A stretch of 64,000 nucleotides of DNA, from NCBI RefSeq assembly GCF_049801075.1, contig NZ_JBNAGG010000001.1, positions 744,001 through 808,000 of the forward strand, given 5' to 3'. The first letter of the stretch is position 1; the number at the start of each line of letters is the position of its first letter. The position numbers and the translations under genes were made by a program. Below, piece by piece: positions 51,140 through 59,291 of the stretch. The DNA comes from Maritalea sp049801075. Its GTDB lineage: Bacteria > Pseudomonadota > Alphaproteobacteria > Rhizobiales > Devosiaceae. Below the pieces are notes generated by a model. The model was given only the letters and a program-made list of their open reading frames with translations. It was not told the origin of the DNA and ran no database searches.

Positions 51140-51982
51140 TCACTTTCGCCCTGAATATTGCTCTTGCGACATGAGGTCGGCCAAAACAGCATCCGGAATA
51201 GCAGCCGAAGCGTAGGTGAATGTGCCCTTATCCCTGACTTCCTCAGCCGCACGCTTAAGCGCACCATATGCAGCCCTAGCAAAGGAACCACCAACACTAA
51301 TACGGCTAACCCCTGCTTCAGATAGTTCTTCAACAGTATAGCTCTGACCACTAAGTCCCATTACGACATTCACCGGTTTATCAACTTCGCTGCACACGGT
51401 TCGGATGGCCTCAATGTCCGGCAAACCGGGGGCATAGAGCACATCAGCCCCTGCCTCCGAGAAAGCCTGCAGGCGCGATATTGTATCCTTGAGGTTGGGC
51501 CGACCCCAGAGGTAATTCTCTGCGCGGGCAGTTAGCAGAAAAGGAAGTTCCGACGCAGCTTCCGCAGCAGCACGAATGCGTGCGACTGCCAAATCAAATT
51601 CAAAAATCGGCTCATCGGGATTGCCAGTCGCATCCTCAATGGAACCGCCAACCAAGCCGATGTCAGATGCTATGCAAATAGTTTCCGCGCAGATTTCGGG
51701 CTGATCACCAAATCCATCCTCTAAATCGGCAGACACTGGAATATCGCAAGCTCTAACAATTTCGGTCGCGTTTGCAATAAGCTCATCTCGGCTTAGTCCG
51801 GCAAAAGAATCTCGCTTGCCAACCGAAAAGGCATAGCCAGCGCTGGTCGTCGCCATGGCTTCAAACCCCATGCTGGCAAGCAGCCGTGCCGAACCCGCAT
51901 TCCAAGGGTTTGGCATAATGAACGCCCCGGTTCTGTTGTGTAACGACTTTAAAATGCCGAACTTTGCTTCCTGATCCATCAT
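51140..51982 (-). CDS. isocitrate lyase/phosphoenolpyruvate mutase family protein
   Basis: 280 residues, TIM-barrel family. Seen: FIMPNPWNAGSARLLASMGF, TSAGYAFSVGK, PVSADLEDGFGD (metal-binding acid run), GGSIEDATG, TARAENYLWG and VLYAPGLPDIEAI. The usual KKCGH motif of isocitrate lyases is missing, so this belongs to the PEP mutase/oxaloacetate-hydrolase side; exact C-C or C-P chemistry unknown. No adjacent phosphonate genes. Confidence 0.85.
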   Translation of the reverse strand: MMDQEAKFGILKSLHNRTGAFIMPNPWNAGSARLLASMGFEAMATTSAGYAFSVGKRDSFAGLSRDELIANATEIVRACDIPVSADLEDGFGDQPEICAETICIASDIGLVGGSIEDATGNPDEPIFEFDLAVARIRAAAEAASELPFLLTARAENYLWGRPNLKDTISRLQAFSEAGADVLYAPGLPDIEAIRTVCSEVDKPVNVVMGLSGQSYTVEELSEAGVSRISVGGSFARAAYGALKRAAEEVRDKGTFTYASAAIPDAVLADLMSQEQYSGRK

Positions 51983-52389
51983 CCCCTCCTAAAAATTAGG
52001 ACGCTAGGTCAAGATGGAACATATAGAGAACATTTGCAACCGTAAACTGACTGCTTTAGGACACAAACCATTCTTTGCCGTAGCATTTACTGCCATGCAC
52101 TAAGGTCAGGCGAATTGGGCCTGATATCCAAAATCAAACACTATTTGCCGCTCTCCTGTCATGGTGCGCAAATGGGTGAAGGCCGCACTTCTAAAGTTCG
52201 AACAGCTTTTCAAAACTTGAGTAAAACGAGGCCGAAACTAGGGTACTATTTCCCCGAAAACTTGCCGACTAGGCAGCATCGAAATCGCTGCTTGCCCTCT
52301 TCGTCGGCCCGCGTGTTCATGCCTGACCACGATCCGCGATCAGGCCATAAAAATCAACACTGACTGATTCAGCCCGCAGCAGACGTTTG
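51983..52389. other. intergenic region, no gene seen
   Basis: About 400 bases between a minus-strand start and the end of NnrU. A frame of 82 codons on the plus strand (52115-52363) has a composition unlike protein (many Arg, His, Ser) and no ribosome-binding site. No terminator or operator stands out. Confidence 0.45.
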
Positions 52390-52956
52390 TTAGAACAACG
52401 GCACGCCAATCAGCGCACCATGGCCCCAGAATGCTAACAGGGCGAAGGCAACGCCGCCAACCACAATAGCAATCACATCATTGGTCACTGGACCGGCAAC
52501 CGGGTTCGGTGCGCCCCGGCGTTTCAAATTGATGCGGTTCCAAACGGCCCAACCTAAGAAGCTCAAAAACAGGATGATCGACGCCAGATCGCCATTCACC
52601 AAAAGGTGGGCGAAGGCCCAGATTTTGACGGAAAGGATCATTGGATGCTTTAGCGCTGCTTTGATCTTGCCGGCTGGCACATAGGTCGCTGCCAAAGCGA
52701 TAAAGGCGATCAGCATCAGGCCGTGGGCGATGTGGCGGAAGAAATATGGTGTTTCGTAAATGATCACCGGGTCCATGCGCGCTTGGCCATAGCCCCAAAC
52801 GATCAAGGCGAAGCCGATCAAAGATTCGACAGCATAAAGCCCTTTCCAGGTCATCTCGCCACGCTTGGCAATGAATTTTTCGCGGAAATCAGGCACCAAC
52901 ATACGTGCCGAGTGAACGCCTAAAAACAAGATTAAGCCTAAGATCAGCCAGAGCAT
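52390..52956 (-). CDS. NnrU family membrane protein
   Basis: 188 residues with five to six membrane segments. NnrU signature: HSARMLVPDFREKFIAKRGE, YGQARMDPVIIYETPYFFRH, and KHPMILSVKIWAFAHLLVNG. NnrU accompanies nitric-oxide metabolism in denitrifiers and is related to the methyltransferase-like isoprenylcysteine proteins. No nor or nir gene is in the window. Confidence 0.86.
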   Translation of the reverse strand: MLWLILGLILFLGVHSARMLVPDFREKFIAKRGEMTWKGLYAVESLIGFALIVWGYGQARMDPVIIYETPYFFRHIAHGLMLIAFIALAATYVPAGKIKAALKHPMILSVKIWAFAHLLVNGDLASIILFLSFLGWAVWNRINLKRRGAPNPVAGPVTNDVIAIVVGGVAFALLAFWGHGALIGVPLF

Positions 52957-53092
52957 TTTATCCCCCTAAAACAATATGTGTTGCAACTTAGGAATGTTCG
53001 TCTGGCGATGCAATAGAATTAACGTGCGCCGCTTCGCTTGACGCGATTGCCCAAAGCTGGCAGCCCTATTGGAGAGTTTAGGGGAGCGTCGC

Positions 53093-53734
53093 ATGTCAGA
53101 ATTTATCATCACCACATATGATTGGGTGCCAGAATTGCCGCGCGGCTATGTTCGTGATTTGCGGTTGCGCTGGGCGATGGAAGAAGCCAAGCTGCCTTAT
53201 CGCGTTGAGAGCACGCCGTTTCATGATCGTGGGCCGGAGCATTTCGCCAAACATCCTTTTGGCCAAATCCCCTGGCTGACGCACAATGGCCAAACCATAT
53301 TCGAAAGCGGTGCTGCCCTGCTCTATTTGGGCGAGCAAAGTGAGCATTTGATGCCACGCAATCAGGCCGGTCGCTTTGCCGTTACCCAATGGGTTTTTGG
53401 CGCCCTCAACTCCATGGAGATGGCCAGCGTGCCATGGTCGCTGTTCAAATTTTCCGGCACGGACAATGATCAATCTGGCTTTGGCATGTTCGATAATTTT
53501 CTTGGTAATCGCCTGACCCACCTTGAAAGTTTCATCGGCGACAAACATTGGCTTAATGACCAATTTTCCATCGCCGACATTTTGATGGTGGATGTGCTGC
53601 GCTTGATCGATCGGTTTGATGGCCTCAGCGCCTATCGGAAGTGCCGAGCCTTAAAAGAACGCGGCGAGGCCCGCCCTGCCTTTGTCAAAGCACATGCTGA
53701 TCAATTGGCACAATTCCAAGCGGCGAATGGATAA
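53093..53734 (+). CDS. glutathione S-transferase family protein
   Basis: 213 residues from the ATG at 53093 with GGGGAG upstream. Thioredoxin-like domain with TYDWVPELPRGYVRDLRLRW, cis-Pro in GQIPWLTHNGQTIFESGAAL, and helical domain with DQFSIADILMVDVLRLID. The classical catalytic Ser/Tyr is not obvious (WVPELPRGY). Substrate unknown. Convergent with the 53737 gene (3-base gap). Confidence 0.82.
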   Translation: MSEFIITTYDWVPELPRGYVRDLRLRWAMEEAKLPYRVESTPFHDRGPEHFAKHPFGQIPWLTHNGQTIFESGAALLYLGEQSEHLMPRNQAGRFAVTQWVFGALNSMEMASVPWSLFKFSGTDNDQSGFGMFDNFLGNRLTHLESFIGDKHWLNDQFSIADILMVDVLRLIDRFDGLSAYRKCRALKERGEARPAFVKAHADQLAQFQAANG

Positions 53735-53736
53735 TC

Positions 53737-54189
53737 TCAATATTGTCCATCGGCCAAATGGTCCGCCAAATAGCCCTCTTTGCCCGCGCCGCCCATCATG
53801 TGTTTCACCCAGGCATTGCGCTCATGATGCACAATAACTTCTTCCCAAACACACTCGATCATCGGCTCATCAACTTGCAGCAATTTCCCCGCTTCAAAGT
53901 GGGTCAACAAGCCCGCCACAATGTCGCCCTCGCGCCAAACGCGGGTGAGCACCCAATTGGCTGCCTCGCCAAAGTGCACCATTAGATAGCCGATGCCCTG
54001 ATGCGGCATGTCTATAATTTGAGATGTGTGCAGCGCTTCCATCGCCGCGCTAAAAATGGGATCGGTCGGCAGAGGCGTCCGGCTTTTGGCACAAATGGAA
54101 TAGGTTTTCAGCTCAAAGCCAAATTGTTGCACGCGACCGCAATAAACATAGTCGCGGCCTTGATATGGGTCTGTTTTCATCACGCTCAT
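53737..54189 (-). CDS. hypothetical protein
   Basis: 150 residues, soluble. No motif recognised; contains GIGYLMVHFGEAANWVLTRV and WEEVIVHHERNAWVKHMMGG, suggesting a small alpha+beta fold. The start overlaps the stop of the SnoaL-like gene as ATGA (54186-54189), so it is coupled to it and probably shares its function. Confidence 0.55.
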   Translation of the reverse strand: MSVMKTDPYQGRDYVYCGRVQQFGFELKTYSICAKSRTPLPTDPIFSAAMEALHTSQIIDMPHQGIGYLMVHFGEAANWVLTRVWREGDIVAGLLTHFEAGKLLQVDEPMIECVWEEVIVHHERNAWVKHMMGGAGKEGYLADHLADGQY

Positions 54190-54542
54190 TTTTGGCGCAC
54201 CTTTCTATAGGCATCTTTCAGGGTGATGTAACCGTCTGCCAAGCGCAAGAGATCACATCCAAGTTCAGTGGTGCCGTCGGGCAAATCATATTGCCATGTC
54301 CAAAAGGCTGCATCTTCCATCATAATTGGTACGCTTGTCTGGCTTTGCGCCCCTGCATCTTGGGCAAACATTGCGGCTACCAATTTCTTGATCGCTATCC
54401 GGCCCACGGCTTTATGCCCCGGCTCTGGCCCAATTGAGGCGAAATAGACACCATCCGGCGCGAACAAATTCGCCACTTTCTCCGCATCCTTTTCGCTCCA
54501 CGCTGCGCTGAAGCGATCCAGTAAATTTTGATTATCGTCCAT
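54186..54542 (-). CDS. SnoaL/NTF2-like protein
   Basis: 118 residues from the ATG at 54542, which is 7 bases after AGGAGG; the ATG at 54548 is only one base from that site and the longer frame is not credible. NTF2-like fold: LLDRFSAAWSEKDAEKVANL, FAPDGVYFASIGPEPGHKAV, IKKLVAAMFAQ, and FWTWQYDLPDGTTELGCDLL. Such domains bind small hydrophobic ligands or act as isomerases. Divergent from a PdxR/MocR regulator 79 bases away. Confidence 0.75.
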   Translation of the reverse strand: MDDNQNLLDRFSAAWSEKDAEKVANLFAPDGVYFASIGPEPGHKAVGRIAIKKLVAAMFAQDAGAQSQTSVPIMMEDAAFWTWQYDLPDGTTELGCDLLRLADGYITLKDAYRKVRQK

Positions 54543-54621
54543 CGGCATGCCTCCTAAGTTGGTAGGAGATTGCCTAGCAAAATATTGGATTATATAAATG
54601 AGCCAATGTATGCATATTTGA

Positions 54622-56067
54622 ATGGTCCAATTTTCAATGATTGACTTGCAGTTCGATCTCAGCAACCCCGATGACGGGCAAAATTTATCCACCTTACTTG
54701 CTCAGCAAATCCGTAATGCCATTGAGCAAAACTCATTGATACCGGGAGATCAATTGCCACCCAGCCGCCAGTTGGCAAACGAACTGGGCATCGCCCGCGG
54801 CACCGTTCAATTGGCTTATGAAATTTTGCTGGCGGAGGACATTTTGCACACCCGCGCGGGAGCAGGCACATTTGTAGCAGCTATGCCCACCCGCCTTTCG
54901 GCGCATGAAAATGGCACATTAGAGGCAGGCTTTGCCTTCAACTTTGATGCCATTGCCGAACCCGACATTGATGTGGCACCGCACGCCAAGATCAACTTTC
55001 TGCCGTGTCGACCAGATGTCAGCCAACTGCCGTTAGCTCAATGGCGAAGTTGCCTCGCCCAAGCCGCCCTCATGTCGCCGCAGGCGGATTATGGCGATCC
55101 GCAGGGTTCCATCACATTGCGGCATGAGATTGCCGCCTATCTGCGGCGCAATCGGCAATATGTGGTGAACCCAAATCACCTCATCATCACCAGCGGCATC
55201 TCCCATGCCAGCAATTTGCTGGCACCGCTTCTGCTGGCCGAAGGGCAAGAGATCTTGATGGAAAATCCATGCTATCCACTGGCCCGGCAGATTTTCCAGC
55301 GCGGTGGGGCGGACATCATGCCCTGCCCCACAGATCAGGATGGCATTCACATCGAAGCTTTGCCTGCGGTGCAGAGCAATTTCGGCGCAATCTATGTCAC
55401 GCCAGCACATCAGTTTCCCTTGGGCGGGCGCTTATCCGCCCCGCGTCGTGCCAAGCTTTTGGCCTTTGCCAAACAGCATCGCGTGCCCGTTCTGGAAGAT
55501 GATTATGATGGCGAGTTTCGGTATGACGTGCCGCCGCTGCCTCCTCTGGCCGCGCACGCGCCGGAGATGGTCATTCATATGGGCACCTTCTCCAAATCCT
55601 TCTTCCCAGATTTGCGCCTTGGCTATCTGGTCGCCCCGCCAGAAATCATCGCCGCCCTCGCCAAAAGGCGGCAATTGCTGGATTATGCGCCCAGCATTGT
55701 GCTGCAAAACGCCATGGCACTATTTATTCAAAAGGGGCATTTTGAAAAACATCTGCGAAAGATGCGCAAAATCTATCGGCAGAAACGTCAGGCTTTGGCT
55801 GAGGCGCTACAAGCCAACCGGATTTCCGGCCAACTAGTTGGCCTCAATTCCGGCTTACATGCTGTGCTTGCCCTACCCGACATTTATGATGCAGAGGAAA
55901 TTTGTCAACGCGCCCGCGCCAGCAACATCGCGATCAATGCTTTGCGTCGATATGCCTTTGAGAACACAGGCGTGCTCAATGGCCTTGTTATCGGCTATGC
56001 AGCGCCGTCCATTGAAGATATTCAAAATGGCTGCGCCGTCTTGGCCGATTGTTTTAACAAGCGATAA
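54622..56067 (+). CDS. MocR/PdxR family regulator (GntR HTH fused to aminotransferase)
   Basis: 481 residues; ATG at 54637 is an alternative start. N-terminal GntR wHTH (IRNAIEQNSLIPGDQLPPSR, QLANELGIARGTVQLAYEIL, about 25-75), linker, then a type-I aminotransferase domain with PLP-Lys in MGTFSKSFFPDLRLGYLVAP and VTPAHQFPLGGRLSAPRR. These factors sense PLP or GABA-type amines. Divergent SnoaL/unknown gene pair is the likely target. No pdxST genes are near. Confidence 0.9.
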   Translation: MVQFSMIDLQFDLSNPDDGQNLSTLLAQQIRNAIEQNSLIPGDQLPPSRQLANELGIARGTVQLAYEILLAEDILHTRAGAGTFVAAMPTRLSAHENGTLEAGFAFNFDAIAEPDIDVAPHAKINFLPCRPDVSQLPLAQWRSCLAQAALMSPQADYGDPQGSITLRHEIAAYLRRNRQYVVNPNHLIITSGISHASNLLAPLLLAEGQEILMENPCYPLARQIFQRGGADIMPCPTDQDGIHIEALPAVQSNFGAIYVTPAHQFPLGGRLSAPRRAKLLAFAKQHRVPVLEDDYDGEFRYDVPPLPPLAAHAPEMVIHMGTFSKSFFPDLRLGYLVAPPEIIAALAKRRQLLDYAPSIVLQNAMALFIQKGHFEKHLRKMRKIYRQKRQALAEALQANRISGQLVGLNSGLHAVLALPDIYDAEEICQRARASNIAINALRRYAFENTGVLNGLVIGYAAPSIEDIQNGCAVLADCFNKR

Positions 56068-56082
56068 AGCAACTAGCCCTTA

Positions 56083-56973
56083 CTAGGACTTCGGATCGCC
56101 GGTTGTCCCTTCAAACAGTTCTTTTTCCGCCAAAATCAATTTGGTGAGAAACTTGGCTACCGCCTGCAAGCGCGGCGTTTGCCGCATATTGGGGTTATAA
56201 AGCAACCAGAGATCCCGATCCTTTTCCGCCATAAAGGGCGCAACCCTTTGCAGCTTTGGATCATCGTCACCAATCCGGCAGGGCAATTGTGCAATGCCAA
56301 GCCCTGCCCGCGCCGCCTGATGCAGTGCGATATTGGAGCTAACGCGCGCCGAAGCTGTTGCTTGCGGATAATGCGTCGTCACCCATTTGGGCGTTTTTTG
56401 GTCGTTTGTGCGTCCAATCCAATAATCAATTTGGTCCGTGGCCACGTCCCGTGCCTCGCAATATTCATGCGACGCATAAAGTCCCATGTGCCGCGCCACC
56501 AGCCTCCGGCCTACCAGCCCTTCCGCAGGTGCATCGGTCACCCGCAGTGCGATATCAGCATCATGATTGTGGATGCTCTTTACATCGTCGGCGCTGTCCA
56601 AGTTTACGCATATATTCGGGTAATCAGTTTTGAATGAGCTCAATTTCGGAAGGATGACTGCATGGATCAGGTTTTCCGGCGCTGATAAAGTCACCACGCC
56701 CGACAGGCTTTCATCGTTCGCCCGCACCAGTTGGTCCGCATCTGCCAGTGCTTTTTGCATGGTATGTGCAGCGGAAACCATCACCAGCCCTGCCTCGGTA
56801 AGCTCATAGCCTTCAGGCTTGCGCTCAAACAATTGTGCGCCAATGCTTTCCTCCAACGCCGCCAGTCGACGAGAAACCGTGGCGTGGTTCACATTCAGCC
56901 GCTTCGCCGCCCGCGAAATGTTCTGCGCCTCAAACACCGCCAGCAAAAATCGATAATCGCCCCAATCATGCAT
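56083..56973 (-). CDS. LysR family transcriptional regulator
   Basis: 296 residues from the ATG at 56973. HTH: FEAQNISRAAKRLNVNHATV, SRRLAALEESIGAQLFERKP (residues about 10-55), followed by the LysR substrate-binding domain (VVTLSAPENLIHAVILPKLS through IALRVTD). Divergent from the SMP-30-like gene at 57066, so that gene is the probable target. An extra in-frame ATG at 57000 is possible. Confidence 0.9.
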   Translation of the reverse strand: MHDWGDYRFLLAVFEAQNISRAAKRLNVNHATVSRRLAALEESIGAQLFERKPEGYELTEAGLVMVSAAHTMQKALADADQLVRANDESLSGVVTLSAPENLIHAVILPKLSSFKTDYPNICVNLDSADDVKSIHNHDADIALRVTDAPAEGLVGRRLVARHMGLYASHEYCEARDVATDQIDYWIGRTNDQKTPKWVTTHYPQATASARVSSNIALHQAARAGLGIAQLPCRIGDDDPKLQRVAPFMAEKDRDLWLLYNPNMRQTPRLQAVAKFLTKLILAEKELFEGTTGDPKS

Positions 56974-57065
56974 GATAATTATTGCACTCCATATGTGCAT
57001 TTATTGCGAATTTACGCACAACTATAGAGTCCATATTTTTGCCCTTCAACATGAAAGGACAAATT

Positions 57066-57980
57066 ATGAAATTACGAACAGGCGCCTATTCGGCCCTCTT
57101 GGCACTCAGCCTCAGCGCTGCACCAGCCATGGCCCTCGACCAGATTGCACTGCCAGACGAAGCGCAATTCCCTGAAAGCATCGCGATCAGTGAAAATGGA
57201 GACATTTACACAGGCAGTGTCACCACAGGCCATATTGTGCGTCTGCCCGCCGAAGGCAGCGAACCCGTAATCTTTGTTGAAGGCGGCACCAACGGCGCCA
57301 TCTCGATCGGCGGCTTGCTGCTCTCCCCGCAGGAAGATATTTTATATGCCTGCAGCTCTGATCTCGGGCTAAACCAATTCAGCGGCACCGCTGCACCCGG
57401 TCTACTCGCCTTCGACATTGAAAGTGGCGATCTAACAGCGCGTTGGGATTTACCCGGCGGCGGCCTGTGCAACGATCTGGTGCAAGCAGCAGATGGCACC
57501 ATCTATGTCACAGATTCATTCGTGCCGCGCATTCTGGCCCTCAAGCCGGGCGCAGATGCGTTCGAAACTCTGTTGCAAGATGAAAGGTTCACCGGCGACG
57601 GCTTCAATTTGAGCGGCATCGCCCTGCTGGGCAACTCGTTAATCGTGGCCAAATTCAACAGCGGTCAATTTTATAGCATCGATCTAGATGCCGCCCCAAA
57701 CGTCACCGCCAAAGAGATCACCCTAGATCAGCCCATCATCGCCCCCGATGGGATGCGCGCACTCAGCACCAACCAACTCATCGCCACTAGCGCCGCGGGG
57801 GCGTTGGCAAAACTTGAGATCGAGGGCAACAAGGCACGCGTGACAATGCTCGATCACCCCCTCAACGGCCCCACCTCACTGGTCCTGCACCAAGGCAAAA
57901 TCTATGTCACCGAAGGCCAGCTCGACAAGCTATCAGGCGAAAAACCGAAACAATTCACAATCGCCATCATCCCCCAATAA
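57066..57980 (+). CDS. exported SMP-30/gluconolactonase-like beta-propeller protein
   Basis: 304 residues from the ATG at 57066 with AAAGGA 6 bases upstream; the longer frame starting at 56982 is not needed. Signal peptide (MKLRTGAYSALLALSLSAAP, cleavage near AMA). Repeats of strand blocks with FPESIAISENGDIYTGSVTT, CNDLVQAADGTIYVTDSFVP, GDGFNLSGIALLG, LIVAKFNSGQFYSIDLD and GPTSLVLHQGKIYVTEGQLD, the pattern of six-bladed SMP-30 propellers. Metal-ligand acids (E18-type, N/D) appear partly kept. A lactonase or binding protein in the periplasm is likely. Confidence 0.82.
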   Translation: MKLRTGAYSALLALSLSAAPAMALDQIALPDEAQFPESIAISENGDIYTGSVTTGHIVRLPAEGSEPVIFVEGGTNGAISIGGLLLSPQEDILYACSSDLGLNQFSGTAAPGLLAFDIESGDLTARWDLPGGGLCNDLVQAADGTIYVTDSFVPRILALKPGADAFETLLQDERFTGDGFNLSGIALLGNSLIVAKFNSGQFYSIDLDAAPNVTAKEITLDQPIIAPDGMRALSTNQLIATSAAGALAKLEIEGNKARVTMLDHPLNGPTSLVLHQGKIYVTEGQLDKLSGEKPKQFTIAIIPQ

Positions 57981-57985
57981 AACAA

Positions 57986-58011
57986 AACGGCGCATCAAAC
58001 GATGCGCCGTT
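57986..58011. terminator. bidirectional hairpin terminator
   Basis: AACGGCGCATC (57986-57996), loop AAAC, GATGCGCCGTT (58001-58011). The T-rich continuation (TTGTTTTATTG on the minus strand) fits termination of the carbamoyltransferase operon; the plus-strand side (SMP-30 gene) has only AAAAATT. Confidence 0.78.
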
Positions 58012-58151
58012 AAAAATTGGCAGCTTAGTTTAAGTTTGACCTCATAACTCACTCCACTAAGATAGTAGTGAAGTGGTGCAGTCTATTATGAACCAACCTG
58101 AACGTATTTGCGCGCATGTCTAGATCACACCCCAATTGCATTGGTCTAAAA

Positions 58152-59291
58152 TTAACGGTTGGCAAACGCATCGGCCATCTTTTTGTACCCTACCGGCGAT
58201 AAGTGCGGGCCCTTAAGAGCGTAATCCAGACTATTCTTTGTTCTATCTAGCAAATTTCTACCATCAACAAAGTCTAGTCCTAACTGTTCAGTCAATTTCG
58301 CTATCCGATTGCCATATTCGTCTGCGTGCGAGTCTGGCCGAAAATACTCACTATTAGGGATAAATCCCACAATTACGTTGCATTCGTAGTCGTTGCATAA
58401 TCCACTAACGCGCTCTATCGTCCTCCGCGTCATATGAAAACTGGACTTCTTTTGAAAAATAATATTCGAAATTTCAGGAAGTTTTGAGTGCCTGATAACT
58501 GCATTATAAGCTCTATCAATCAACGATGCTTGCATTTTGGCTTCACTCTGTTTTTTTAATAGAGCGGTGGCTCTCTCACCTTCCTTTTTGAAATAGTCGA
58601 CATCAAACAGCGAAATTTCTGACTTATCAAAAATCTTTTTATCTTCCTCAACGTACGCGTACTCGACCGCACTCTTATCTTCTATACCTTTGTCATTCGC
58701 ATAGAAAACTACATATAACTCTGTGGGCTTTACCAAAGGTACAAACAGCTTTGCATAGGCATAATAATGGCTTGGATCATTTCCACCGATGCCGAGATTC
58801 ATTACAGTCTCATTGAGCTCTTTCGAAAGCAGATAAGGGATTGTGCTTTCATCTGGAACACAAGCTCCATGAACAAATGAATCCCCAATCATTATCTTGC
58901 GAGGTTCTTTATCCCAAAGTGAATCCTCATTGCGAAACCCAAATCTATCGGATCGATATTTTATCAATCCATATCCTTCATTGCAGTAGTAGGTATCTGT
59001 AAATGGCAAGCCAGCAATAAGTGGATATTCTTGTTGAATCGGGTCCAATAGTGATGGGTAAATCATTGGAGAAAAACCTTCAGATATTGCCCGCTCTCTC
59101 TGTGGAATATCTTCGGATTGAACTCTTTGATTCTCAACTTCCGCAGCTTCACTATAAGCTAAGTTGCGGTTGATCGCTTGCTCCATTGTACGACCAATGA
59201 ACCAATCTCCGACGATCAGTAAGAAGTAACAAAAACAAAATGAGATTGTTACGAGGACAATATTTTTAATCCAACTCATATTGGCTCTCAT
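58152..59291 (-). CDS. SGNH/GDSL-type hydrolase-like protein, membrane-anchored
   Basis: 379 residues; the ATG at 59279 has GAGAG at 5 bases and is a good alternative start. One N-terminal membrane helix (IVLVTISFCFCYFLLIVGDW), then a periplasmic SGNH fold: block I MIGDSFVHG (Ser near 138), block II VMNLGIGGNDPSHY, block III VVFYANDKG (Asn near 199) and block V GPHLSPVGYKKMADAF (His near 363). The Asp usually three residues before that His is absent (LKGPH). Family members remove or transfer acyl/acetyl groups on glycans. The start overlaps the carbamoyltransferase 3' end, so the two are coupled. AT-richer than the core. Confidence 0.75.
   Translation of the reverse strand: MRANMSWIKNIVLVTISFCFCYFLLIVGDWFIGRTMEQAINRNLAYSEAAEVENQRVQSEDIPQRERAISEGFSPMIYPSLLDPIQQEYPLIAGLPFTDTYYCNEGYGLIKYRSDRFGFRNEDSLWDKEPRKIMIGDSFVHGACVPDESTIPYLLSKELNETVMNLGIGGNDPSHYYAYAKLFVPLVKPTELYVVFYANDKGIEDKSAVEYAYVEEDKKIFDKSEISLFDVDYFKKEGERATALLKKQSEAKMQASLIDRAYNAVIRHSKLPEISNIIFQKKSSFHMTRRTIERVSGLCNDYECNVIVGFIPNSEYFRPDSHADEYGNRIAKLTEQLGLDFVDGRNLLDRTKNSLDYALKGPHLSPVGYKKMADAFANR

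Noticed and set aside
52115..52363. 82-codon plus-strand frame
   Set aside because: Composition and lack of a start signal look non-coding.
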